A DNA stretch of 33,474 nt from Microbacterium gubbeenense DSM 15944 (lineage in GTDB: Bacteria > Actinomycetota > Actinomycetes > Actinomycetales > Microbacteriaceae). The stretch lies in assembly GCF_000422745.1 (NCBI RefSeq), contig NZ_AUGQ01000021.1:1-33474 (forward strand), in the 5' to 3' direction. Positions 26,878 through 33,474 of this stretch are shown piece by piece. Made by a program: the position numbers and the translations under genes. Numbering within the stretch: position 1 is the first letter of the stretch; each line of letters starts with the position of its first letter. Under the pieces are notes generated by a model, which did not search any database, was not told where the DNA came from, and saw only the letters and a program-made list of their open reading frames with translations.

Positions 26878-27109
26878 CGCGCGAGCGTGGCACACTGCGT
26901 GTGCGCAGCAGTCGCCCGGGTGGCGTCAGCCAGCCCGCCCCGTGTGGCCTGACGCGACCTCGGTACGAAGGGCTCGGTCTGCTGCGGTCGGGAAGGGTGT
27001 TCGCGGAGGCACAAGAGCACTGTTAACGGCAAGAACGTGTCGCTGTGGCTGCCGGTGTGAATGAGGGAGCTGGCGCACCGAAATCGATTCGCAACGCACA
27101 CACGGTCGA

Positions 27110-27125
27110 TGTTTCACGTGAAACA
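27110..27125. other. parS site 8
   Basis: TGTTTCACGTGAAACA: perfect 16-mer, preceded by GA. Confidence 0.97.
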
Positions 27126-27375
27126 ACGTGGGGAAGGGCAGCGCGTATGTCCGCCGCGATGACGCTGGTGACGAGCGTGTGCTAGGCATAGGACGGCGTA
27201 GTCCTTAGTCGAGCACACGTCGACACGGGTGCGGCCGCTTTGTGTTGCGCCGAGCGGAGTCGTGAAGCGTGGACTGTATAGGCCGTACGGGTGTAGTCGA
27301 TTTGCGCGTGGGTGGTGGGCGTGCGGATAGGTCATGGCAGTCGTAAGGGTGCTATCAAGGCGTCTGCTCGCAGTG

Positions 27376-27391
27376 TGTTTCACGTGAAACG
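27376..27391. other. parS site 9
   Basis: TGTTTCACGTGAAACG: full core. Confidence 0.95.
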
Positions 27392-27502
27392 CGCGTGTGC
27401 ATGCCGCGTAGACGCGCTTGCCAGGCAATCGGGGTCGAGGTGGGACAGCCCGCCGATGGTGAGTGCGCCCGCGCGCGGGCCTGGCGATTCAGGTAGGGAG
27501 AG

Positions 27503-27518
27503 CGTTTCACGTGAAACA
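27503..27518. other. parS site 10
   Basis: CGTTTCACGTGAAACA: full core. It lies 22 bases after the perfect palindrome GCCCGCGCGCGGGC (27467-27480). Confidence 0.95.
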
Positions 27519-27705
27519 TCGCACGGGGGAGTGCGCCGCGACTCGTGCTCTGTCTGCGCGCGTCACGGGCACTGAGTCGCGCGTGAGGCGGGCTCCAAAC
27601 GGATGAGCGTGTAGGTACGCGGGTTGTTCCGGAGGAGAGATCGCGCCAACTAGGCGCAGCTCGTAGCCGTTGGCAAGGGGGTCGTTCCGGGAATCATGGG
27701 TAGCT

Positions 27706-27721
27706 CGTTTCACGTGAAACA
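27706..27721. other. parS site 11
   Basis: CGTTTCACGTGAAACA: full core. Confidence 0.95.
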
Positions 27722-28346
27722 CACACGCAGCGAGCGGCGCACCTGTCGAGTTACGCATGCAGGAATGTGGCGATGCCTCGGCGTGAACGGCCTGCCTGGT
27801 GCCTGGTGCCTGATACCTGGCCGTCCGACGCCTGCCATGTGTTACAGCTGGAGAGGCTCACGAACGTCATCGGAGTGCGCCCGCGTAGACGCGCTTCAGC
27901 CGGCTCGAAGTCAGTCTGGAATGTGTGCGTGCCGCACGGCGCCACTGTGCCACGGCGGTTCGTCGTGCGTCATTCGTGGGTCGGCCCGCCCGTGGCTCTC
28001 CGAGCGCGTTTGGGAGCCATGCGCAACGCGGTCCTGTGATCTGACGCGGGGCACGGCTGGCTGTGCCCGGGATTTCCGCGGCACGTAGGTGGATATGGAC
28101 TCGTGCCTGGTGATCTGTCTGGCGCTCGTTATTCGTTGATGCGAGCTGAATGCGGTGCGCTGGCACAGACCCCTTAGTGATGTGCATTCCGGAGATGGGC
28201 TGAGTGAGTCACGTCGTGTTGCTTCGTGCTCTCGAAGCGGAGCCCGCCGTGAGGGCAACCGGTAGCCGCCTGATCGTCGTCTCGCGCGTTGGACGGGCGC
28301 GTGGGCGGTGGCTTCGTACGTCGCGTTCGCGACAACGGTTGGGGAG

Positions 28347-28362
28347 TGTTTCACGTGAAACA
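28347..28362. other. parS site 12
   Basis: TGTTTCACGTGAAACA: perfect 16-mer. The largest gap in the array (about 640 bp from site 11) precedes it. Confidence 0.97.
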
Positions 28363-28504
28363 TCCTCTCGGTGACGCGTGGTCGGAGTGACACATGCCGA
28401 GTTGGCCTGCGTCTCGATCGCGCATCTGATCGGGAAGATTGCGCGCTACCGCTGTTCCAAAGCCCCAGTAGTCAGTGGCGTTGGTGGAGGCCGGTGCGCT
28501 CTCG

Positions 28505-28520
28505 TGTTTCACGTGAAACG
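28505..28520. other. parS site 13
   Basis: TGTTTCACGTGAAACG: full core. Confidence 0.95.
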
Positions 28521-28745
28521 CTCGCGGGTGAGTGGCGTTGTGTGGCGGGGCGGAAATCGGTGAGAGTCGGTGCGGTGTTTCGCGCCACCGATTGCATTGA
28601 TCGATGCTCGCTGCAGTGCGCCTGCGTGGAGCTATTCATTGCCCTGATTACGGCGATGGTGTGCATTCGGCTTGATTGTTCGGTGTTAAGTGCGCGTAGC
28701 CGCGCGGGTAAGGGGAACTTGGGGATCTGAAGACGTGATGGGAGA

Positions 28746-28761
28746 TGTTTCACGTGAAACC
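28746..28761. other. parS site 14
   Basis: TGTTTCACGTGAAACC: full core. Confidence 0.95.
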
Positions 28762-28959
28762 CCGCGTGAGGCCTACGCGGGTCGGCGTTCGTGATGATTG
28801 TCGACGCGTGCTGATTGCTGCCGGCAGGCCGATTGGAGCGCGTATCTGAATGAGTCGTCTCGTGGGCGTTGGAGGGCAGGTCTTCTCGAGGAGCGCCCTA
28901 GGTTAAAGGGGTGGGGAGAGGTGAGCGGCGCGGCCCCGAAAGTCCCGCAACACGACCGA

Positions 28960-28975
28960 TGTTTCACGTGGAACA
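28960..28975. other. parS site 15
   Basis: TGTTTCACGTGGAACA: one core change. It lies 65 bases before parA and just upstream of its likely promoter, so ParB bound here could affect parAB expression. Confidence 0.88.
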
Positions 28976-29001
28976 CGGTGCGCGTTCTCGAGATGAACCA
29001 G

Positions 29002-29007
29002 TAGGCT
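29002..29007 (+). promoter_or_regulatory. candidate -10 of the parAB promoter
   Basis: TAGGCT fits the TAnnnT pattern, 33 bases before the parA start. No good -35 is seen about 17 bases upstream, where the sequence follows directly after parS site 15. Confidence 0.35.
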
Positions 29008-29040
29008 AGAAAGGTCGAGCCCGGGACCGAAAGGACGCGC

Positions 29041-29961
29041 GTGAGCCATCACCCCAGCGATATCGCTGCTGCCTTCGATGACAGCCCGATCATGCGTCAG
29101 CTGCACGATCTGGGCGGTCGCCGCAGGCGACTCGAGGACGTCGAGATCGAGTTCACCGGTCAGACCCGAGTGCTGACGGTGTCGAACCAGAAGGGTGGCG
29201 TCGGAAAGACGACCACCACCGTTAACACCGCCGCCGCCATCGCCGCGCTCGGCGGGCGCGTTCTGGTCATCGACCTCGACCCCCAGGGCAACGCGTCGAC
29301 GGCGCTCGGCATCCCGCACAGCGCCGACACGACCAGCATCTACGACGTGCTCATCAACGACGTCTCGATCGCCGACGCCGTGCAGCAGAGCCCCGAGAGC
29401 GACAACCTGTTCTGCGTGCCGAGCACGATCCACCTCGCGGGCGCGGAGATCGAGCTCGTCTCGCAGGTCGCCCGCGAGAAGCGCCTCGACACCGCGCTGC
29501 GCGAGTACCTCGACGGTCTCGAGCAGCCCATGGACTTCGTCTTCATCGACTGCCCCCCGTCACTCGGCCTGCTGACGATCAACGCCTTCAGCGCGTCTGA
29601 CGAGGTGTTCCTGCCGATCCAAGCAGAATATTACGCCCTCGAAGGCCTCAGTCAGCTGCTGGGCAACGTGAAGATGATCCAGAAGCACCTCAACACGCGT
29701 CTTCGGGTCTCCACGATTCTGCTGACGATGTTCGATGGCCGCACGCGGCTCTCGCAGCAGGTGGCCGACGAGGTGCGCCAGCACTTCCCGGATGAGGTGC
29801 TGCAGACGATGATTCCGCGCTCGGTGCGCGTGTCCGAGGCTCCGAGCTTCGGACAGACCGTTATATCGTACGATGGATCCTCAGCGGGAGCGATCGCGTA
29901 CAAGGAGGCCGCTGTGGAGATCGTGAAGCGCGGGGCTCCGCGCAGGAAAGGGCGAAAGTAA
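29041..29961 (+). CDS. parA: chromosome-partitioning ATPase ParA (Soj)
   Basis: The product is 306 aa from GTG 29041, with AAAGGA upstream. An N-terminal extension of about 40 residues is followed by the deviant Walker A KGGVGKTTTT (residues 51-60, signature Lys51 and Lys56), then DLDPQGNASTALG and FIDCPPSLGLLT (Walker B). It binds DNA non-specifically as an ATP dimer, and ParB stimulates release, pulling the origins apart. The stop codon overlaps the parB start by one base (TAATG), and the parS array lies just upstream. Confidence 0.98.
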   Translation: MSHHPSDIAAAFDDSPIMRQLHDLGGRRRRLEDVEIEFTGQTRVLTVSNQKGGVGKTTTTVNTAAAIAALGGRVLVIDLDPQGNASTALGIPHSADTTSIYDVLINDVSIADAVQQSPESDNLFCVPSTIHLAGAEIELVSQVAREKRLDTALREYLDGLEQPMDFVFIDCPPSLGLLTINAFSASDEVFLPIQAEYYALEGLSQLLGNVKMIQKHLNTRLRVSTILLTMFDGRTRLSQQVADEVRQHFPDEVLQTMIPRSVRVSEAPSFGQTVISYDGSSAGAIAYKEAAVEIVKRGAPRRKGRK

Positions 29962-31328
29962 TGGCGACCAAGCGCACGGGCCTCGGCCGGGGCATCGGGG
30001 CACTCATTCCGACGGGATCCGAATCGAAGGGTCGCCCGAGTGATGTGTTCTTCGTGGGTGCGGGCCTTCCCGAGCCCACGTCTCCGGTGAAGACGGAGGA
30101 GGCGCAGCCCAAGCCCGCCGCCAAGAAGACGGCAGCGAAGACTGCAACGAAGGCACCCGCGAAGAGCTCAGCCACGAAGGCGCCGACGAAGAGCGCGCCG
30201 AAGGCCACCGTAGCGACCGCAGCGAAAAAGGCCGCGACCACGAAGTCGGCAACTGCGAAGCTGGCGACCACGAAGGCCACGGCCACCAAGACTGCGCCCA
30301 CCCAGACCACCGCCGACGAAGCCCCGGCGACAACGGCAGCCGCGACGCCCGCCGCGAACAAGACCCCGGCGCGCAAGTCGCCGGCGCGCAAGTCCGTCCC
30401 GAGGCCCGACGCCCGTCCGGCATCGAGCGTCGAAGCACCGTCGGTCCCCGAAACGCCGTCGACAACCGCGGATGCGGTCGAGTCGGCTCCCGAGCCGCAG
30501 CTCGCGGAGGTTCCCGGGATCCGTCTCGTGCACATCGATCCGCACAAGATCGTGCCGAACCCGCGCCAGCCGCGCACCCTCTTCGACTCGGACGACCTCG
30601 CCGAACTGGTGCACTCGGTTCGCGAGTTCGGCGTGCTGCAGCCCGTCGTCGTGCGCGACAAGAAGGATGGCACGTACGAGCTCATCATGGGTGAGCGCCG
30701 CACCCGCGCCTCGCGTGAGGCTGGCCTCGAAGAGATCCCGGCGATCATCCGCGAGACTGCGGACGAGAACCTGCTCCGCGATGCGCTGCTGGAGAACATC
30801 CATCGCGCCGAGCTGAACGCCCTCGAAGAGGCGTCGGCCTACCAGCAGCTGATCAACGATTTCGGCATCACGCAGGATCAGCTCGCCGACCGCATCGGCC
30901 GCTCCCGCCCGCAGATCTCCAACACGATCCGTCTCCTGCGGCTGCCTGAGGCCGTTCAGCAGCGCGTTGCGGCCGGGGTGCTCACCGCGGGCCACGCGCG
31001 CGCCGTTCTCGCTCTGGACGGCGACGTAGCGGCGATGCAGAGGCTCGCCGACAAGATCGTCGATGAGGAGCTCTCGGTTCGCGCTGCCGAGGCCGCCGCG
31101 AAGCGCGTGCTCGAGGCCGGCGAGAAGACCACTCCCGCACCGAAGCCCAAGCAGGGTGCTCGCCGGGCGTACCTCGACGAGGTCTCGGAAAAGCTCGGCG
31201 ACCGGCTCAACACGAAGGTCAAGATCGATCTCACGGCCCGCCGCGGCGCGCTCAAGATCAGCTTCGCGACGATCCAGGACCTCAACCGCATCCTCGGCGA
31301 GCTCGGCGAGACCGGCTACGAGCAGTAG
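29961..31328 (+). CDS. parB: chromosome-partitioning protein ParB with a long histone-H1-like linker
   Basis: The product is 455 aa from ATG 29961, compared with roughly 300-350 aa for most chromosomal ParB. Residues 7-16 (GLGRGIGALI) are the ParA-contact motif. Residues about 50-147 are almost only Lys, Ala, Thr, Ser and Pro, ending TPARKSPARKS, like eukaryotic histone H1 tails. Residues 148-185 are acidic and Pro-rich. The core starts near 187: CTP-binding GERRTRAS (244-251), ENIHRAELN (278-286), then the HTH TQDQLADRIGRSRPQISNTI. The C-terminus is the dimer domain. It should bind the parS array, slide as a CTP clamp and recruit condensin. Confidence 0.97.
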   Translation: MATKRTGLGRGIGALIPTGSESKGRPSDVFFVGAGLPEPTSPVKTEEAQPKPAAKKTAAKTATKAPAKSSATKAPTKSAPKATVATAAKKAATTKSATAKLATTKATATKTAPTQTTADEAPATTAAATPAANKTPARKSPARKSVPRPDARPASSVEAPSVPETPSTTADAVESAPEPQLAEVPGIRLVHIDPHKIVPNPRQPRTLFDSDDLAELVHSVREFGVLQPVVVRDKKDGTYELIMGERRTRASREAGLEEIPAIIRETADENLLRDALLENIHRAELNALEEASAYQQLINDFGITQDQLADRIGRSRPQISNTIRLLRLPEAVQQRVAAGVLTAGHARAVLALDGDVAAMQRLADKIVDEELSVRAAEAAAKRVLEAGEKTTPAPKPKQGARRAYLDEVSEKLGDRLNTKVKIDLTARRGALKISFATIQDLNRILGELGETGYEQ

Positions 31329-31359
31329 TCGCCCAACCGGCGGGAAGTAGCCTGGAGGG

Positions 31360-31704
31360 GTGACTTCTTCCGCTGATCCGCTGCTGCCCCGACGCGCGAG
31401 CGTCGAGGTGCTCCGCGCCGAGGCCGAAGACGAGCTGTCGAGCCTGAAGCTCGAGCGGCTGCGGGCCGGCGAGGATCCGTGGGACTTCATGGAAGACCTG
31501 CCGACCGTCGACGAGCTCGTCGTCTTCACGCTGCGCGCTGAACACATCGAGGCGGATGGCGGCCTGCGGCCCACGCACGCCCGTAATCAGCGGCTGCTGC
31601 GCATCATCGCGGGTCAATACCCGGATCTCGCCCCCGCGGTGCAGAAGATGCTCTCCTCCGAGAACACCCACCGACGCTGGGATTCGGTCGTCCGCGAGCT
31701 CTGA
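31360..31704 (+). CDS. small conserved-looking protein downstream of parB, unknown function
   Basis: The product is 114 aa from GTG 31360, with GGAGGGG directly upstream. It is charged and helical, including SVEVLRAEAEDELSSLKLER, then GEDPWDFMEDLPTVDELVVF and THARNQRLLRIIAGQYPDLA. I do not recognise a named domain. There is no signal peptide or membrane segment. It follows parB by 31 bases and is probably part of the parAB unit. A strong hairpin closes the unit six bases after its stop. The coherent composition and ribosome site make it a real gene. Confidence 0.75.
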   Translation: MTSSADPLLPRRASVEVLRAEAEDELSSLKLERLRAGEDPWDFMEDLPTVDELVVFTLRAEHIEADGGLRPTHARNQRLLRIIAGQYPDLAPAVQKMLSSENTHRRWDSVVREL

Positions 31705-31709
31705 GCGCG

Positions 31710-31743
31710 AAGAAGCCCGCCCGGAGATCCGGACGGGCTTCTT
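31710..31743. terminator. bidirectional terminator between the parAB unit and trxA
   Basis: AAGAAGCCCGCCCGG (31710-31724) pairs with CCGGACGGGCTTCTT (31729-31743) over 15 positions with one mismatch and a four-base loop. It lies between convergent genes, six bases after one stop and ten before the other. Confidence 0.85.
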
Positions 31744-31752
31744 GAAAGCTTC

Positions 31753-32076
31753 TTACTTGAGGAACTCGGCGAGGTCCTGCTCGAGGGCCTGCTTCGGTTT
31801 GGCGCCGATGATGGTCGTCGCGACCTCGCCGCCCTTGAAGACCTTCATCGCCGGGATCGAAGTGATCTGGTACTTCATCGCAAGGTCAGGGTTCTCGTCG
31901 ACGTTGAGCTTGACGATCGTGATCTTGTCGGCGTTCTCCGACTGGATCTCGTCGAGCACGGGCGAGACCATGCGGCACGGGCCGCACCACTCGGCCCAGA
32001 AGTCGACGAGCACGGGGCCGTCAGCCTTCAGGACATCCTGCTCGAACGTGGCTGAGGTGGTTGCCTGAGCGGTCAT
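31753..32076 (-). CDS. trxA: thioredoxin
   Basis: The product is 107 aa from ATG 32076, with AAGGAG upstream. The active site is FWAEWCGPCRM with Cys31 and Cys34, followed by the cis-Pro loop TSIPAMKVF. It reduces protein disulfides in the cytoplasm and is recycled by TrxB encoded 14 bases upstream. Confidence 0.98.
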   Translation of the reverse strand: MTAQATTSATFEQDVLKADGPVLVDFWAEWCGPCRMVSPVLDEIQSENADKITIVKLNVDENPDLAMKYQITSIPAMKVFKGGEVATTIIGAKPKQALEQDLAEFLK

Positions 32077-32090
32077 AGTGTTCTCCTTGT

Positions 32091-33041
32091 TCAGACTGCT
32101 GCGAGGGCCGGCTCGACGTCGCCGAGGGCCGCGATGTAATGTTCGGCGTCGAGCGCCGCAACGGTGCCGCTCGCGGCAGCCGTGACGGCCTGACGGTACG
32201 TGGGGTCGATGACGTCGCCCGCGGCGAAGACACCGGGAACCGAGGTGCGCGACGAGCGGCCCTCGACCGCGATCGTGCCCTCGGAGGTCAGCTCGAGCTT
32301 GTCGTGCACGAGGTGGGTGCGCGGGTCGTTTCCGATCGCGACGAACAGGCCATCGAGCGCCAGCTCGCGCTTCTCGCCCGTGACAGTGTCGTTCAGCACG
32401 ACGCCCGTGAGCCCGCTCGCGCCCTGGATCTCAGCGATCTCGCTGTTCCAGATGACCTCGATCTTCTCGTTGTCGAACGCGCGCTGCTGCATGATCTTCG
32501 ACGCGCGGAACTCGTCGCGGCGGTGGACGATGTACACCTTCGAGGCGAACTTCGTAAGGAAGGTGGCCTCCTCCATCGCCGAGTCGCCGCCGCCGACGAC
32601 CGCGATCGTCTTGTCGCGGAAGAAGAACCCATCGCACGTCGCGCACCACGAGATGCCGTGGCCGGACAGCTCGTCCTCGCGCGGGAGGTTCAGCTTGCGA
32701 TACGCGGATCCCGTCGCGAAGATGACGCTGCGCGCCTCGAGCACGTCGCCGGATCCGAGGGTCACCTTCTTGATCGGGCCCGCGAGGTCGAGCTCGGCCG
32801 CGTCGTCGTATACGACCTCGGTCTCGAACCGCTCGGCCTGCTGCTGCATCTTGGTCATGAGGTCGGGGCCCATCACGGCCTCCGGGAAGCCCGGGTAGTT
32901 CTCGACCTCGGTCGTGTTCATCAGCTCGCCGCCGACCTCGACCTGGCTCGCCACGACGACCGGCTTCAGGTCGGCGCGCGCAGTGTAGATCGCGGCCGTC
33001 CAGGCTGCGGGGCCGGATCCGATGATGATGACGTCTCGCAC
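32091..33041 (-). CDS. trxB: thioredoxin reductase (NADPH)
   Basis: The product is 316 aa from GTG 33041, with GGGAGG upstream. The FAD motif is VIIIGSGPAAWTAAIY, the redox centre SWCATCDG (Cys133, Cys136), the NADPH motif VVGGGDSAMEEA, and GVFAAGDVID closes the FAD domain. It passes electrons from NADPH via FAD to thioredoxin. It forms an operon with trxA. The upstream neighbour, normally another cellular operon such as murJ in this family (recalled, not checked), is replaced here by an insertion sequence starting within about 100-200 bases. Confidence 0.98.
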   Translation of the reverse strand: MRDVIIIGSGPAAWTAAIYTARADLKPVVVASQVEVGGELMNTTEVENYPGFPEAVMGPDLMTKMQQQAERFETEVVYDDAAELDLAGPIKKVTLGSGDVLEARSVIFATGSAYRKLNLPREDELSGHGISWCATCDGFFFRDKTIAVVGGGDSAMEEATFLTKFASKVYIVHRRDEFRASKIMQQRAFDNEKIEVIWNSEIAEIQGASGLTGVVLNDTVTGEKRELALDGLFVAIGNDPRTHLVHDKLELTSEGTIAVEGRSSRTSVPGVFAAGDVIDPTYRQAVTAAASGTVAALDAEHYIAALGDVEPALAAV

Positions 33042-33129
33042 GGTGAGGTGCCTCCCTAGGCGTATGTCTGACTGCTACAACCTATGGTACGGCGCGCGTA
33101 TTCCCCCGGCTCGTCTCTTAGCCTGGATC

Positions 33130-33474
33130 CACCGATTGAGGGTGAGTTGGGGTCGGCGCGTTAAACGGAGAATGCCTGTCTGATCAGGGATAATTGTTCT
33201 TACCACAGAGGCAATTGAACCTGAAAAGAGAGGCATCTCGCAGATGCAAGTTTCTCACGCCGCACGGTCTGCTGTCGCATCGTTCGATGATCCGAATATC
33301 GTGTCGGCTGCGGGCCTGGTCCCGATCGCCCGTCTCGCGGAGAAGGCGGGTCTTCGGCGCCTTGCCGATCGGTGGTTGAGTGTTCCGACTGACAAGGGCG
33401 CGAACGCCGGGTCGAAGGTCGCTTCGCTGGTGGCCGGGATGGTCGCGGGCGCGGATTCGATCGATGACATGGCG
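33130..33474 (+). mobile_element. IS1380-family insertion sequence, partial (cut by the window end)
   Basis: The transposase start at 33244 defines the element. The left end is not certain: it lies between trxB (33041) and 33244, and CCACCGATTGAGGG near 33129 is only a guess for the terminal repeat. The leader 33130-33243 is less GC-rich than its surroundings and contains GATAAT as a possible -10. Confidence 0.6.
33244..33474 (+). CDS. IS1380-family transposase, N-terminal 77 residues
   Basis: From ATG 33244 the frame reads MQVSHAARSAVASFDDPNIV and continues with SAAGLVPIARLAEKAGLRRL, then VPTDKGANAGSKVASLVAGM and ADSIDDMA. These stretches are the standard start of IS1380/IS1676-type transposases of actinobacteria. 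GAGAGG about 10 bases upstream is the likely ribosome site. The DDE residues are beyond the window, so intactness cannot be judged. Confidence 0.93.
   Translation, partial: MQVSHAARSAVASFDDPNIVSAAGLVPIARLAEKAGLRRLADRWLSVPTDKGANAGSKVASLVAGMVAGADSIDDMA

Larger units (their letters stand above)
27404..27896 (+). repeat. 16-bp direct repeat inside the parS array
   Basis: CCGCGTAGACGCGCTT occurs exactly at 27404-27419 and 27881-27896. A neighbouring GAGTGCGCCCGCG occurs at 27461-27473 and 27873-27885, joined to the second copy. This points to mosaic duplication. Confidence 0.7.
24380..28975. other. dense parS array (candidate chromosomal centromere)
   Basis: Fifteen copies of the ParB-binding palindrome TGTTTCACGTGAAACA occur in 4.6 kb ending 65 bases before parA. 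Eleven keep the full 14-bp core GTTTCACGTGAAAC, four match all 16 bases, and three more have one core change. From 24901 to 29040 no convincing gene is seen: open frames there are short, overlap in several frames, and the parS sequence is read in different frames by each of them (as FHVKH or SRET). That shows it is conserved as DNA. The plus strand is rich in G and T in several parts. Individual sites are listed separately. Confidence 0.95.

Noticed and set aside
24901..29040. CRISPR array as explanation of the repeated palindromes
   Set aside because: The repeats are 16-bp parS palindromes at 127-641 bp spacing, far longer than spacers; no cas genes are present.
28903..29433. 176-codon minus-strand open frame overlapping parA
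   Set aside because: It is the antisense of parA plus the array end; parA is unmistakable.

Overview
The window is the replication-origin region of a high-G+C actinobacterial chromosome. The order dnaA-dnaN-recF-DUF721-gyrB-gyrA-DUF3566 on one strand, with rpmH-rnpA-yidD-yidC-jag-rsmG-(insert)-parA-parB on the other and trxB-trxA convergent to parB, is typical of Actinomycetota. Details such as no gnd between dnaN and recF, a tRNA-Ile/tRNA-Ala pair beyond gyrA, and GTG starts suggest the family Microbacteriaceae. This is inference from gene order and protein character; no database was searched.

Layout, left to right. 1-336 is the cut end of an ISL3-family insertion sequence. 337-718 has no convincing gene but contains a nested dyad. 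719-3213 holds a small membrane protein, a cupin, and a WYL regulator divergent from a glyoxalase-like gene. The WYL gene has no normal start codon. 3242-8095 is a tRNA-Ala / tRNA-Ile(GAU) pair separated by a co-directional block: PadR regulator plus alpha/beta hydrolase, and lactonase plus FAD/NAD(P)-binding protein. 8202-18004 is the leftward core replication block ending at dnaA, with oriC at 16174-16606 between dnaA and dnaN. 18276-21362 is the rightward rpmH-to-rsmG block. 21401-24900 is an accessory insert between rsmG and parA: a Clp-N/SRPBCC fusion with its HTH regulator, a DNA-alkylation repair pair (AlkA-like and Ogt-like), and an FMN split-barrel protein.

The most striking part is 24380-28975. 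Fifteen parS-like palindromes (consensus TGTTTCACGTGAAACA) lie in 4.6 kb. Fourteen of them are in or at the edge of a 4.1 kb stretch (24901-29040) in which I find no credible gene. Eleven have an intact 14-bp core and four match the full 16-mer. The array sits about 8-12.6 kb from oriC and runs directly into parAB. The ParB encoded there is unusually long (455 aa): a histone-H1-like Lys/Ala/Thr/Pro-rich linker of about 100-130 residues separates the N-terminal ParA-contact motif from the CTPase and DNA-binding core. Together they look like a compact, dedicated chromosomal centromere of a kind usually associated with plasmids.

How the parts cooperate: DnaA acts at oriC and at a box upstream of its own gene. 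DnaN, RecF and gyrase serve the fork. ParB should load at the array and ParA should move the newly copied origins apart. RnpA, YidD, YidC and Jag serve RNA maturation and membrane insertion. TrxA/TrxB give thiol reduction. The right edge is the start of an IS1380-family transposase placed just upstream of trxB.
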